A stretch of DNA of 64,000 nt from positions 29,050,640 to 29,114,639 of the forward strand of contig NC_058342.1 in assembly GCF_905475395.1 (NCBI RefSeq), written 5' to 3'. The position numbers were made by a program, and so were the translations under genes. The notes beneath the pieces are model-generated. The model saw only the letters and a program-made list of their open reading frames with translations. It searched no databases and was not told the DNA's origin. The first letter of the stretch is position 1. The number at the start of each line of letters is the position of its first letter. The DNA is from Chrysoperla carnea (taxonomy: Eukaryota > Arthropoda > Insecta > Neuroptera > Chrysopidae). This document shows positions 48,891 to 62,040 of this stretch, in pieces.

Positions 48891-50214
48891 GAATGTTCAT
48901 TTGTTTTAAATCTCTCAAATCTATGATTTCTTTGTTCAATAAAAGACAGAAATATTTTTTTAGTGTATATCTTATTGAAATACATCTTTTTGGGTACACT
49001 TTGTACTTATTTTCACTGGCGGTCATAAAAACTTTTACAAACTTTTATGTACTTTTAAAGTATACTATTTACTATACTATACGGTTGAAATGATCATTAT
49101 GTGTTGTACCAAAATTAGGTAAAGTAAATATTAAGAATTTGTTTTATGATTATGTTTTGTAAATTTTTATTTGAAATCTAAATAAAAACAGTTTTAATTA
49201 AGTTGTAAACATCAAAGAGAAAAACTTAAGTTTATCTTGATAAAAAAGCATGGATACTGTAGGTCAGTGTGGCAAAGAATTTCTTGACTTGCTGATAACC
49301 GGCTGATATGGAGGCGTTCGAATTTTCATAAAATATCATATTTCAAGTGATATTTCTGAAACTATTCATCGAATCGTCAAAGAAAATTGATTTTAGTGTT
49401 TATTTTATACATAGCGAATTTCATCCAAATCGATAGAATTGTGATATTTATTCCCAATTTAAATAAAACTGCGTATAATTTCTAACGATATGAGACTAAA
49501 AAGAATTGTGCAAAGAGGTAGTTTAAACACGAAATATACCTAGCGTAGCGTTGACAGATTTACTGCATTAATGCAACCACTATTTAAATAACTACATTTT
49601 TTCTCTTTCTAAGATACAGCGTTCTCTTAACATCTACGATATCATATGTAGTTTCACAAAAAAAAAAAAAATCATTTTATATGGGCCATCAATACACTCA
49701 ATCAAATAATAATTAAGAGACCTATTGATTGTTTGATATAACATAAAATTCATAATAAATAAATTATAATGACGTCATATCAATAAAATACCTTTATAAA
49801 TATGTCTGTATACCGGGTAATCAAGAAAACGTTACGAAATATCATTGCAACAAATTGAAATTTACAAAATTCAGGTAATAAACCTGAAATATTGCAATAA
49901 GCATTATATTTCGATTTAAAAAAAATTAAAGTGCGGAGTAATTGACAGCCAAAATAGGTGCTTTTAATGCACTTTAATTTCATAGAAAATTTCAACGATC
50001 TATCCCAATTTGAAGAGGCTGTAGAGAAGAGTAGGGTAGGATTTTGAGTATTACATGAATGAATTCTTTTCGATTGTGGACAGTTATGGATTTAGGTTCG
50101 TTTCCGCCCTACAGTCAGTTATATAGTATCCTTTTTGCTCTATGTGGAAATGATTATTGAAACTAAACATCTAATTTTCAAATATTCCAATTATTGTACC
50201 CTGTATATATGAAA

Positions 50215-50440
50215 TACATATCAAGGTATACTAAATTTAGTCCCAAGTTTATAACTTAGTATTATAAAATCACTTTATTAGTCCAGTTCCGTTTGTCTGT
50301 CAGTCTGTCATCACGATAACTCAAAAACGAAAAGAGATAGCGTAAAAAGTCAGGTTGAGTTCGTAAATGTGCAACGTAGATCAATTAGGTCTTGGGTCCG
50401 TACGATCCACTTTGTTGTGAATTGCATTTTAAACACAACT
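50215..50440 (+). repeat. Dispersed repeat D, partial copy
   Basis: Begins AAGGTATACTAAATTTAGTC, then GTCTGTCATCACGATAACTC, AAAAAGTCAGGTTGAGTTCG and GGTCTTGGGTCCGTACGA. Same order as 54175-54445. Confidence 0.65.
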
Positions 50441-51389
50441 TTTTATTAATTTAAATATAATTTTTCAAAAATTATGATAAATACATTATTTTTTAAATTA
50501 CCACTTATGATATTAATTGATTTCTTTTTTCCGATTTTGATTTAACCTTTTACCCTTTTTAAAGTAGAAAAAAACCTTTCTCCCGAACAATTTGTTGCTG
50601 AGATACATGAAAAATACAAATAGCAATGTTTACTTTATAATTTTGCATATATTTTGTACATAAATCGTCAGTATTTTCTAATGAATCTTTGAGTTGATAA
50701 TGTAAGTAGATACAATAATTTCTTAATGTTTTTTCTAAATCGTTAGGATTATATTCTCTCAGAAAAAATCTCCTCCAACTTTTACAAATTGTCGTGCATG
50801 ACTCATAGAAAAAATTATTTTCTATTTTTTTGTGCAATAAAAGAGAGAGATTGTGGTCCCTTGAACTTTAGCTTATGAAGGTTCGACTGTGTTTATAGTG
50901 AACATCTGGTATAATGGAACCCTTTTAAATTAGTCATATTAATAATTAATTTATAATTCTATTTATATATTGAAAAATATTTCTACCAACTAACATTAAC
51001 ATTGCATTGGGTGTTTCGATTAATAGTTAATGAATACCAAGAATTTTTTATGCTCAATAATTTTTCTATAAAAAGAATTAAATTCGATAGAATTTATATA
51101 CAAACATAGAAAAGGATATTAGAAAGTAATATTATATTCTTCTTTAGGTAGAAAAGTTTATTTATTTTTCGATTAAAACCTATTTTGAAAATTTGTTGGG
51201 ACAATAAATCAGTAAAAGACTATAAATAAACGTCCGTTAATAGAAAACAGTTTAGAATTTTGAAGATAGATGGGTCTGTTTTCAAAGTTGAGCCCAACAA
51301 ATTTCTTCTCTGCGAAAATTTTCCTAGTCATTGAATCAGAGGCGGATTAAATGTCGAAACTCTGGGTTTCAAAAGCAGAGGAATTGAAT

Positions 51390-52000
51390 ATCTAATTTCT
51401 TTAAATCCTTTAGTCTGGCGGATAAATGAATGTGATTTTCGTTATTTTTGGGTCAAAATAATCCTAGAAACTGGATTTAATTAAAATCGGCAAGAAAAAA
51501 TATTTTTGCAAATTTTGGAAATTTATCAAAGGGGTACCCCTTAAAAAAATAGCTAAAATTCGAGAAAATTTATTTATCTCTGATTATGATAAAAACATGG
51601 TTTTAGACTAATTTGAGCAAGGCGAAAGCGATGCCGCTGGTTAAAATACGTCCCGATTATTGATTTTCAAGATATCACTGTAATATCTCTGTGATTCCAA
51701 ATCCGAGAATTTGAAGATCCAATATCTTCAAATCCTTTAGTCTGGCAGATAAATGAATATGATTTTCGTTATTTTTGGGTCAAAATGACCCTAGAAACTG
51801 AATTTCATTAAAATCGGCAAGTAAATATATTTTTGCAAATTTCGAAATTTATCAAAGGGGTACAAAATAGCTAAAATTCGTACCCCTTAAAAAAATAGCT
51901 AAAATTCGAGAAAATTTATTTATCTCTGATTATGATAAAAACATGGTTTTAGAAAAATTGGACAAGGCGAAAGCGATACCGCTGATTAAAATACGATCCG
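51390..52000. repeat. Two tandem ~327-bp units related to the 306-bp satellite
   Basis: AAATCCTTTAGTCTGGC occurs at 51403 and 51730, and most of the sequence between repeats. Shared motifs with the 22.9-24.2 kb array are TTTTTGGGTCA and AGGGGTACCCCTT in the same order, but the rest has diverged. The second unit carries a small internal duplication around GGGGTAC (51856-51905). Confidence 0.7.
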
Positions 52001-53059
52001 ATTATTGGTTTTCAAAAAATTGATGGATTTTTTTTTTAAAAGCGTTTACAAAATCGCACACCTCTCTGCCTCACTCTGTACTTCAAAAAGTAATGACGTC
52101 AGGTTTATAGTCATATTTACTATACAAGCAACAATAATAACAACAGTTTTTCTAAGTTTCTAGAAGGTTTTATAAAATTCTAGAAACTTTCCGATTATAT
52201 CAACAATCATTATACAAAGCTTATATTATTTTTGTTAATGAGTATGCAACAGGGTTTCCACCTCAAAGTTCCAGGAAGTTAGGAGATAGTGAAATTCATC
52301 TAATTATTTTACTAAATCATACGCATGATAAATTTAAATAAATATTCTTCAAATAATTGAAAATAAAAGCTACTTAAAACTGTCTCTATTCATCTGAAAA
52401 TAAAACAAATACTTAGAATCTCTAGAGGATTCATGTTGATATCGGGAATCGGGAGAAACTACACTATTTCTGGAGTCTCCAAACGAAATGTAGATAAGTG
52501 GCAACCCTAGTATTTCTAATCAAGTATAAAATATTAAAATAGGAGTGTATACGAATACAATTTTGGTGGAGGGGGGTGTTAAGTGATCCGTTCAAATCTT
52601 GCATAAGATTAAGAAATATAGATGAGAAAATAATGCAGCTAACATGTATAAATTTCAATATGTCCAAGCACGATTTCGAAATTTTATTTGCACATTTCAA
52701 GGTTGGGGGAAGTTTGCCCCCCTTCCCCTTTTGTGCAGTCTCTTATGTAACGCCCCTGCAAAGGAAATGGACAAAAATTCATTTATAAAAATGCATCTAA
52801 TAAAATGTCTTTGCATTGGAGGGATATATATCATTACCCTTCTGAAGATACGCTCCTGTTACATATGTATAACACATATCATCAAAAGTAATTATTCATA
52901 CGAAAATATAATATTTTTGATTAATGAATTATTAAAATAACGGTAAATAAATATAATTAATAAATAAATATACATTTTTTACTGTATGAGTCGGCTTGTG
53001 TGGCATTGAAATTTTTGTCAATCACAATTGAAAACATTTTTGTGAGAATTTTGAGCAAA

Positions 53060-53130
53060 AGGTTAATATATATTATTAACCTCCGAACTAAAAAAAAAGG
53101 GGAGTTATAAGTTTGACCGCTATGTGTGTG

Positions 53131-53177
<47 letters not shown>

Positions 53178-53185
53178 GGCATCGA
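53060..53185. repeat. (GTCT)n microsatellite in a dispersed repeat
   Basis: About 12 consecutive tetranucleotide units at 53130-53178. The flanks (CCTCCGAACT, GGAGTTATAAGTTTGACC) look like part of a longer dispersed element. The frame at 52957-53376 (minus) translating to repeated RQTD is a by-product. Confidence 0.75.
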
Positions 53186-54169
53186 AAAACCTGTTGAAAA
53201 TTTAACCTTCTTTGTAGATATATACTACACTTTTTGAGGAAAAACCAGTCTTTACGGGTCAAAATCGGCAAAACTGAAATCAGGACAAAATTTTCGACGT
53301 TTTTCTTATTTTTCGTCATGATCCGGTCGTTTTCCGAGGTCAAACACTTGAATTTAACATTGCCTTTACATTGCAATCAACATATCAAAAAAACAAAAAT
53401 ATCTTATTTGAAGCAAGGTTCAATGGTTAATTTGATTGAATTATATGTATTGATTCACTATTGATTGAGCGAACAACTGAGCTAACCAAAATTTTTTTTT
53501 ACAATTTTTATTATGTACCTAACAATTCATAAAATGGGGTTTATTTTTTGAGACACCCGGTAATAAATATATAAATTTCTATATACATGTACATAATATA
53601 TTATTTTTTTGTTGTAAATATTTGTTAATGATAATTTTCTACCCTAAAGTAAAATTGAATTAACAATATTGTAACAGAAGTGATCTAGAGATGTTACATG
53701 GTGTAGTTTGTGGGTACATTTTGTAATATCAGAGTCGGTTAGCTATACCAATCATTTGGTTGAATTAAGAGAGATAGACTATCCCAACATTTATATATAC
53801 AAATATAGTCAAAACCGTTTATAGCGACATCGCTGATAACTAGTGATTTGAGAGGACAATTATCTGGAAATTTACCGGTAAGTTATTTGGTGAACTTGAG
53901 ATTAATAGATGATTTTAATCTCTCAAATCTGCTTTTATTCGCTCAATAAATGGCAGAAATAGTTCATGAGCCTATTGGGTTTTAATACTAAGAAAGATTC
54001 TATCTTGTGGTAGACAAAAAAACTGTAGTTTGCAACGCCCATAGATACATAATATTTAACGGAGGTATTTGATTACAATCTTTTAAATCCTACACATGCA
54101 CGTCACAAGAAAATGTATGATAAAGTAGGCATCTTTTGTCTTTTGATTCAATGAAAAAAAACATCTTAG

Positions 54170-54690
54170 TTATGCAAGGTATACTAAGTTTAGTCCTAAG
54201 TTTGTAAAGCTTAAAAATATTGATGCTAAGCAAAAAATTTTTGTATAGGTGTTCATGAAATCACCTAATTAGTCTATTTCCGGTTGTCTGCCTGCCATCT
54301 GTCGTCTGTCTGTCCGTCTGTCATCACGATTATTCAAAAACGAAAAAAGATATCAAGCGTGCTTAGGACGTAAAAAGTGAGGTCGAGTTCGTAAATGAGC
54401 AACATAGGTCAATTGGATCTTGGATCCGTAGGACCCATCTTGTAAGCCGTTAGAGATAGAACAAAAGTTTAAATGTAAAATATTCCTTATAAAAGAATAA
54501 CCAACATTTTTTCGTAAAAATCACTGTTTAGCCGTGAGGTCGCAAATTAGTCGTAAATTGTATAGTATGTAATTATGGGAATATCAGTTATGTATGTGTG
54601 TGTAATGTGATAGAATCATCAACACTGTCTATGCATGGTATTTCAACAATTAACTCAATCAATTGTTTGTTTTCACTTGTTTAGGTATGG
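54170..54690 (+). repeat. Dispersed repeat D, fullest copy
   Basis: Runs from AAGGTATACTAAGTTTAGTC through CTGTCTGTCCGTCTGTCATC, GTGAGGTCGAGTTCGTAAAT and CCGTAGGACCCATCTTGTAA to GGTATTTCAACAATTAACTC. Other copies: 7706-8230 (split), 28655-29170, 50215-50440 and 60530-60735. No coding frame, so non-autonomous. Confidence 0.7.
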
Positions 54691-55853
54691 TTTACATTTT
54701 CTAACTAGTGGCGCTGACATCTTAGCATTAAAATCGAATAAGGACCAATAATTGTACCGTTCTTAAAATTTCATCAGAACCGATTTTGATTGTACATGCA
54801 TATAGCTCTCTGAAGTGAAGCTCTTTCTATTCGAATGTTAAAAGATATATGATTGGGTATATGGTGTTTATTAGACGGCAGTGTGTGTACCGTTTCTCTC
54901 TTGCTGGGGTTTTGTTTTGGGTATGTTGTAGGTGATTTTCCATTTGATTGCAAGCATATATCAGTTTACGACTGTATGGCTACGGAAAAGCCTTTAAAAT
55001 ATATTTTAGTTTACACATTTACACAATGTTTCAAAAGGTACAGCTCTCAAGAAAAATTACTTTTCTTAAAGTTTCATTTCTTAAAGTTTCATCATAGTCT
55101 GGTACTTACGAGCACCAAGGCAATTTTAGATTTAGAGTTGAAATTATTTGTACCTTAGTTTCAATTTTAATGATGAATATATTTGTAACTTCATGAATCT
55201 TAAAGCTACAGCAAACAAAAATCGATTTTTCAAACGGGAACCCCTACTTTTTACTGCTCATTTGGAAAGAGCAGAATATTTTACATTCAAATATGACTTT
55301 GACCATGACCTTCAAGTTCATTTCAATGTCAAAGATCTTATTTCATAGGAAACTCTAAAGCAAGAGGAACAATTCTGACAGTTCTTTTTTTCCCACTGAC
55401 TCTGCGAGATTTTCAGAGGTTTCCATACTTTGAGCAATCTGTATATCAATGTAGCGGCTATATATATCGGATATAATAACATAATGGCCATAGCGACCTA
55501 TATTCATTGGAATTATAAGCCGAAATATTGGATAAAACGACCAAAGTATATACATAAACACATTTGGTACATGCACATACGTTTTCAGTTAAAACAATAT
55601 CGTAATAGTATTTTGAACTTGAATTTAAACTTTATTTTGTACCTTACCAGCTCATATATTGCTTATAGCGACCAGTTGTCATCGAATTGAGTCAGCGTTA
55701 ATGATTAACAAGTATGTATATACTATCACTTTAAGATAAAAATGTACATTTCGCTTATAACGACTGTCGCTTAAAATAACCATAATTTTGGGTTCTTTCT
55801 ACGATGCTATTATCAATTTGGACTCTAATAAGAAAGGCTTTGAAAAAAATATT
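54691..55853. other. Intergenic, no gene seen
   Basis: Open frames at 54853-55690 are unsupported. The stretch around 55430-55780 repeats TTATAGCGAC-like motifs also seen near 53815-53830, which suggests fragments of a pogo-type MITE. Confidence 0.4.
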
Positions 55854-55866
55854 AATTACTCAAGAA

Positions 55867-56127
55867 CCGGCTAAGTGGTCGTACGATCTAAGTCGTCTTT
55901 AGAACGTTCGGCTACTAACTGGGATGCTGCAGGTTCGAATCCAGGCAGCGGCAGTGTGAGTAATTATAATTAATGAGGCGGTAAAATTGATAAGAACGAA
56001 GTAACCGAAATGTATACTTGATGTAGTTCAAAATAAAATAAATAAAAATTAAAAGAATTATGTAGGTGGCCTCTGTTATAGATAGATATCTGAAAAACGG
56101 AGGATAAACAACATTATTATTATTATC
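55867..56127 (+). mobile_element. tRNA-derived SINE A, copy 2, with 13-bp target duplication
   Basis: AATTACTCAAGAA stands exactly at both borders (55854-55866 and 56128-56140). The B box GGTTCGAATCC is at 55932-55942. The body matches copy 1 (CAGGCAGCGGCAGTGTGA, GAACGAAGTAACCGA) and the tail is (ATT)n. Confidence 0.88.
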
Positions 56128-56227
56128 AATTACTCAAGAAATGCTCATGAAAAAATGCATATTGCTCCCTAAAAAATTCTGGTTCCGCCAATGAATTCTT
56201 GAGTGTATTTTTTTGTGAACCAACCGG

Positions 56228-56235
<8 letters not shown>

Positions 56236-56265
<30 letters not shown>
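56236..56265. repeat. (AT)n microsatellite
   Basis: An uninterrupted AT dinucleotide run of about 15 units. Confidence 0.9.
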
Positions 56266-56268
<3 letters not shown>

Positions 56269-56715
56269 CGATTATGTACATGTAATATGCATAATTCAAG
56301 TTAATATTGTGGCGTATATGATGACGAATATGACATGGATCCAGCTAATTGAATGCTTTAGGGTACTAAAAAGATAGAGTTGGAGGGGTAGAAGTTATCA
56401 CTGAGATTCTATCCCTAATATGTTTGAGTAAAATGTTTTCCATTCATACCGGATGTTACGAATTTAATCGCACACATTTATAATATTTAAAATCATTCTC
56501 ACAATTATTATCATATTAGAAAGTAATTTGAAACTAAATTATTGTACAGCCTATACATTTCAAGTGACCCTAAAACCTTTCAATTGAAAATTAAATACTG
56601 AAAATCAAGGGTGTCACAAGCCGATGGCTGGGCAAGTTGATTTATGGAGAATAGGAAAGTATAAATTCTAGCATTCTAGATATGTTCAATTAAAAAAGGA
56701 GAAATAACGCAAAAT

Positions 56716-56940
56716 CGCCCTATTAGCTCAGTTGGTTAAGGCGTAACCAAATCCGTCCGCGGTATGCTTAGGGTAGCGGGTTCGATTCTCGCCGTCGCAA
56801 AAAAATTAATTTACTTAATTATCAGTTATAGTGGGCTGGTGTAGTGCATGGTATATGCATGAAGGAGGTGCACTCAACATCTGAAATTGAGGAGCTAATA
56901 ACTGAAATTATCAGCGGAAAAATTACTGATTTTGAAAAGT
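56716..56940 (+). mobile_element. tRNA-derived SINE B, copy 2, with intact Pol III head
   Basis: A-box head GCCCTATTAGCTCAGTTGG (56717-56735) and B box GGGTTCGATTC (about 56778). The body GGGCTGGTGTAGTGCATGGT is shared with 32729-33002. This copy stops before the LINE-like tail. The head is tRNA-like, but the sequence after the B box shows it is a SINE rather than a tRNA gene. Confidence 0.75.
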
Positions 56941-56944
56941 AGGG

Positions 56945-58978
56945 TAACACTAATCATAATACCAACGCATATTATAATTTATATACCCACAGAGATCAAC
57001 CAGGCACCAAAGGTTTGTTTGACTATAACAAATGGAGTAATAAATGTTAAATAACTGTCATATAATGTCAAAATGTATTTATTTAAGTTAGTGTTTAATT
57101 GACATTATTGACAATTAACAAATATAATTTCATTCGAAACAGAAGGAGGAAAACTAAGTAATAAAATACGCTTCATTGACGATCTCAATACTTCATTCAA
57201 GAAAATAAGTATTTGACGGCTTAAAAAATTCTTTTCAAGTTTTATTTCCTTGAAACAAAAACTATTAATTTGAGTAATTTCATTTATTTGGTTTAAGTAT
57301 TATACTTAGCCCACGACTTTATATATATCTCGATCAGTGGCGCATTATCCCTAAGGGAAACCAGGCATGTGTCTAGAGGTGCAAGGTTACAGAGGGGAAA
57401 CATAATATATGGTTGCTTGCCTAGGGCGCTTTCGATATTTAATCCGCCTCTGCTCTTGATACTTAAAACAAGTAAAATACTTTCTCTAATATCATTTCAA
57501 AACAATCAAAGAAAATTATTTACTTTAAGAGTGTCTTCATCTTAAATGCGATACTCTGTATAATTATTTCGGAATATTAAAGGTCACATCCACAACTGTT
57601 TGTTTGATGCGTATTTTGATTTAATTTTTGTGATGGGCATGCTATAGCTTACTTACAAGGGTAAAAGTTTAGAAATCGATTAGAAAGAGAAATTATGGGT
57701 CGAATGTTTGGCTCTTAGATAATATATTTTACTAGATAGGCCCAATATATACCAAGTATGTACATTTTTGCTTCACAGAGAATATTAACAAAGATAACAA
57801 TACAATATTCAAACAGCTTATAGAGAAACACAATACCAGAGCATGGTATTCACTACGCATGATTGTATTAACGGAAATCAATTGCTTCAATAGTGATTGT
57901 TTGTTTAATTAATTCTGTGTTAAAGTTCTAAAAAACGGTTAGATATTGTTTTATTTGCAAGGAATATTTTAAAGTAGACATGTATCACAGGTTAGTAAAG
58001 TTTAATTATTAAATAATATTTATTAAATTGCAATTATTTTGTAAATACGCGCCAGAATATTATATTGTTTATTAAGACATGCGCATTAATAATCATGCTC
58101 TCGTATTTATTATCCTTCTCAATCTTCTGTGAGAAGTGGTTCTCACTCTGTTGTCGATTCCAGTTAGTAAAATTTCAAAAATAGTGCCATATATTGAATT
58201 AAGAAAATTTTGCACTATAAAAAATAATGACTAGGATCATCTTAATAAGAAAATCATTAATAAGTGAAAATGTACGGAAAAAGAAATCCTTTCAGGATCA
58301 AATCCGACCCGTTTACTGTGACGACATGCAATTTCATTCGACTACGAACAATAATTGAGTAATGTCAAAATGTTTGCGGAAAAGATTGAATAACCATCAA
58401 ATAGATACATGGAAGTTGTTTAGTGTTCATATAATGTGATGTATTTGTATTTTGTAATTGAGTCGACCCTTATAAATTTACCTACGAAATGGTCATTCAT
58501 CCATTTGATGTCCATCAGTCACGCTTCTATGCAAACTGTACTCCAAAATACCACTAAATTATCTCAATAAACACCAATACGATTGGACAGGCTTATTCTA
58601 TGTATATCTAAAGTCTAATTTACAAGTGTTTATTGTATAAAGTGAAAATTGAAAAGGATTTATTCATATTCATATAGAAAATTGTTTTATGGATGTATGA
58701 AGGGTCTATGGAGGTTTTTACACATATTTAGTTTTCAAAAAGGTTGACAATATTTCACTACCTCGTTTAAAAATCAATGATTTTTCTGCTTAAATAAAAG
58801 CTCATTCATAAAACAAATAGCAGAAATAAAAATATTCTTCGAATAATTATAAAAACAATCAAAGATTTGATTGTATCTCTTTCTAGCAAAACAGAATTAA
58901 GCATGGATGTCTTATGACAAACATAATGTATGACGTTAAATACTATATCCAATATCTAATATCTGTCAAATTAGCAGT
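56945..58978. other. Intergenic, no gene seen
   Basis: AT-rich. At 57530-57565 there is a remnant of the TTAA element's inner inverted repeat (TCTTCATCTTAAATGCGATA). No coding frame with support. Confidence 0.45.
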
Positions 58979-59262
58979 AGGTTAGGTAGGTTAGAGTGGC
59001 TGTCCTGGGGGACACACCCGTAGACCATAGGGCCCGTTGTGATACCGAAAAAGGGTTGGCCCATCTACGGCCACTACTCCATGAACCATTTGGAGCTGTC
59101 AACCTACTTTAGATCGGAGAGATCGTCAAAGAAAGGGTGGCTAAAGTGAGACCACTTCTTCGTGGCAAGAGCTGGTCAGTTGCTCCTCCTCACTGTGGCA
59201 GCTCTAAGGGCCTCTATTAGCAACTATTTTGCTAATAGAGGCCTTTGGAAGTGATATAAAAT
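58979..59262 (-). mobile_element. LINE 3' end fragment
   Basis: Inverted copy of the LINE tail: GGCTGTCCTGGGG, GTGATACCGAAAAAGGGTTG and ACTACTCCATGAACCATTTG, then RNase H-end sequence that is truncated and internally rearranged. A part with GCTAATAGAGGCC is repeated in a hairpin at 59213-59245. Confidence 0.65.
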
Positions 59263-60529
59263 CGAGGAGAGAGCTCATTTTTCTTGGTGGAACACATCTA
59301 AATCGACAATTACGCTACTGTCTACATGTAAATGGGGCTTTATCTGTATCTGTATTTAAAAGTAATATCAACATTAATCGTTATAAAACACAGTTCCAGC
59401 ATTAAACAGAAGTTAATTCGCAAATAATTATTATAAATATGATCATAATAAAAAATTCATGGTAATAGGTGTATAAATATCTAGATATATGTGTGTGGGT
59501 GATGAAAATGGTGAAAATTGAATAAACTCTTAACACCCTTTTTCAATTGTTTTGAATTATATGTACTAATAGCACGAGCAATAAAGAAAAAGTTTTACTC
59601 TAAGCTCAAAAATTAATCGGTGATTGAACTTCAATTCAAAAAAGTTTTCATCATGAAGAAAATTTATCACAGATTGTGTTTATGCAAAAAAAACTTTATC
59701 TTACGGCGCTTACAAAAAGAAAACATAAAAAAACTTTGGTTTTTGACGCTTTTACGATATTTATATAGCATTCTATTACATTTCCGTCACACAAATTGCC
59801 TAGTTTACGATATTTTTGGCATTTTATTACATTTACGTCATACAAATTACCGAGTTGACTACACAACAGCTGGATTACCTTAATGAAAGAAAATTGAACA
59901 AATTTGCATACGAGAGGAGTCAAAAACTGTTTAAATTGTCATTTCTTTCTTTATTTTAATTTCCCTCAACTTCATGTGACAGGAACTTTGACATGTTATT
60001 TTACATCCCATTAACTACATACAATCAAACTTTCAGTGAGCCTTTTAAATATTTGAACCTCTATTTTTGACCTCAAAATCTTTATTTCTTGTACTATAAT
60101 ATAAAACATCACAAGAGCTTTATGTATTTTATACAGTATTATGATATATGTGTTTTTCATTTTCAAATTAATCAATTATACATGTGTCAAAATCCTTCTA
60201 GCTATGCAAATGTTTTGACATATATGTTATATGTGTTGCATGAAAATTAGTTGTTGCTGTGTTTATAAACTTGAAATACAAATCTTCTTCAGTTTTAACT
60301 TTATACAAAAGCTAAACACTCTTTGTATTGTGATATTATTTTATTATATACAATTATATGTACTGACTGTATTTTTAAACTGTGAATATATAGATTTTGT
60401 ACATAAAGTATGTGGGAGCTAAAAATACTGATAGTCAAAAGGGCTTCGCCAGCCGATGGCAAAAATAGGAGTTCAAATTGTTTTATGGAGAATAGGAAAA
60501 GTATGAATTCTAGATATGTTAAGTCATAA
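59263..60529. other. Intergenic, no gene seen
   Basis: AT-rich. The region 59755-59850 has a short internal duplication (ACGATATTT, CATTCTATTACATTTCCGTC / CATTTTATTACATTTACGTC). No supported gene. Confidence 0.4.
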
Positions 60530-60735
60530 AAAGTGAGGTCGAGTTCGTAAATGAGCAAGGTAGGTCAATTGGGTCTTGGGTCCGTAGGACCCATCTTGTA
60601 AACCGTTAGAGATAGAACAAAACATGTGTGTGGTTTCTTTCTTTACATGACGTGAAAAAACAAACGGTTGGGTCAACAACACTTTTAATACAAGGTATTT
60701 CAACAATTAACTCAGTCAATTGTTTGTTTTTACTT
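60530..60735 (+). repeat. Dispersed repeat D, partial copy
   Basis: Contains AAAAAGTGAGGTCGAGTTCG, GGTCTTGGGTCCGTAGGACC, CTTTACATGACGTGAAAAAA and GGTATTTCAACAATTAACTC, in the order seen at 54375-54690 and 28655-29165. Confidence 0.65.
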
Positions 60736-61409
60736 GTTTATTAAATGAAGTTCAATATAAGTAATTATGAAAAGTGAACTGATTATTTTAAAAGCCTCCA
60801 AATATTTCAAAACCAAAAATAGTTTCATTTTATTTGCAGTATCATTAAACAATCTCTTTGGTTCAATGCAATGGTATACAGTTCAAAATTATTATCTATG
60901 AATGGAGGCCACAGTTCAAAATTATTATCATTTATATAAATTGACCAATTCAAATATTAACACGAACTGTAACCATTGGCGTAACTACAGATTTTTTGAC
61001 AAGGTATGAAACCGGTCAGCGTTCTCAAACATATTGTCAGTGCCTGTGGAAAAATAATCTTTTTTTTTAGATATAAAACTTTTAATCCATAATTTTCTTG
61101 ACATTTTAAAATAAGATAAGTATTAATAGTTAGAGAACTAATATGATTAACTAACAGTCATGGTTACGGTTTGCTGGACCAGTAAGTGGCCACAATCCGG
61201 AGTTATGTCGAAAAAATCGAAAAATCGACATTTTCGGAAGTTCTTTTCGACAATATTTAAAAAATACGAAATAAATTTATCAAACCTTCACATGGAATTT
61301 TTTTCTAAAAACATTAAAATTGTTAGATATTTTTCAGTATTTCTGAAAATACTTTCCCACCTAAAAACAATCCCCAAAACATATCTAAATTCAAAAAATA
61401 TTCCTACCA

Positions 61410-61650
61410 GATGAGTGGCCGAGTGAGTAAAGGCACAATCGCCCTAAACTCTTTGACTACTGAGACTGGGAGGTTACGGGTTCGAATTCAGGTGGTTTAT
61501 TGATCACACTGTCGTCGTTGGGATAAGAACAAAGCAACAGACTCCACCCACATCATAAAAATTGAATTAAAAATAACGATGTAGGTGTCCTCTGTTATAG
61601 ATGTATGTCTGAAAAACTGAGGTTAAACCCCATTATTATTATTATTATAA
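61410..61650 (+). mobile_element. tRNA-derived SINE A, copy 3
   Basis: A-box region GATGAGTGGCCGAGTGAG, B box GGGTTCGAATTC (about 61478-61489), the same body end (CTCTGTTATAGATGTATGTC) and an (ATT)n tail. The flanking duplication is only approximate (AAAATATTCCTA and AAAATACACCTA), so this copy is older. Confidence 0.75.
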
Positions 61651-62040
61651 AATACACCTATATTTAGGCGGAAATCCTCTAATTATAAGTTAACAACACT
61701 GCGCGTAAGGTGGCATTGCTCCCCCTAGCTACACCAATGACTAACGATGACGCTAACGCACACAAAACACACAAATGGAATATGATAAAACACCTAATCA
61801 TAGTCAACAAAATAATTAAACGTTTTGTGTGTGTAACAACTCTATATAACACATGACTCGATGCGAAGTTCATGCGATGTCCATTAAATTGATTTGAATA
61901 TGTTTCAAACAATATTTTTCATTATCAAAATTGTTAAAAATTATTTTATTTATATAAATATAAATATATATTATTTGGATTTACAGGGTGTAGTAGAGTC
62001 TTTGATCTCTATAAATGTATAGTTGACATTATAATCTTCT

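Noticed and set aside
48485-49026. Overlapping frames on both strands with matching peptides
   Set aside because: They mirror each other because the DNA is a palindromic fold-back element.
52957-53376. A 139-codon minus-strand frame
   Set aside because: Its centre is the (GTCT)n microsatellite read as RQTD repeats.
56717-56790. A tRNA gene
   Set aside because: The A and B boxes are good, but no clean acceptor stem closes and the following body is shared with 32729-33002, so it is a SINE head.
61679-61912. A minus-strand frame with a hydrophobic start (MIRCFIIFHLCVLCALAS), a possible secreted protein or Gfrl first exon
   Set aside because: There is no convincing donor and no Cys-rich or other domain, and it lies beside a SINE in repeat-rich DNA.
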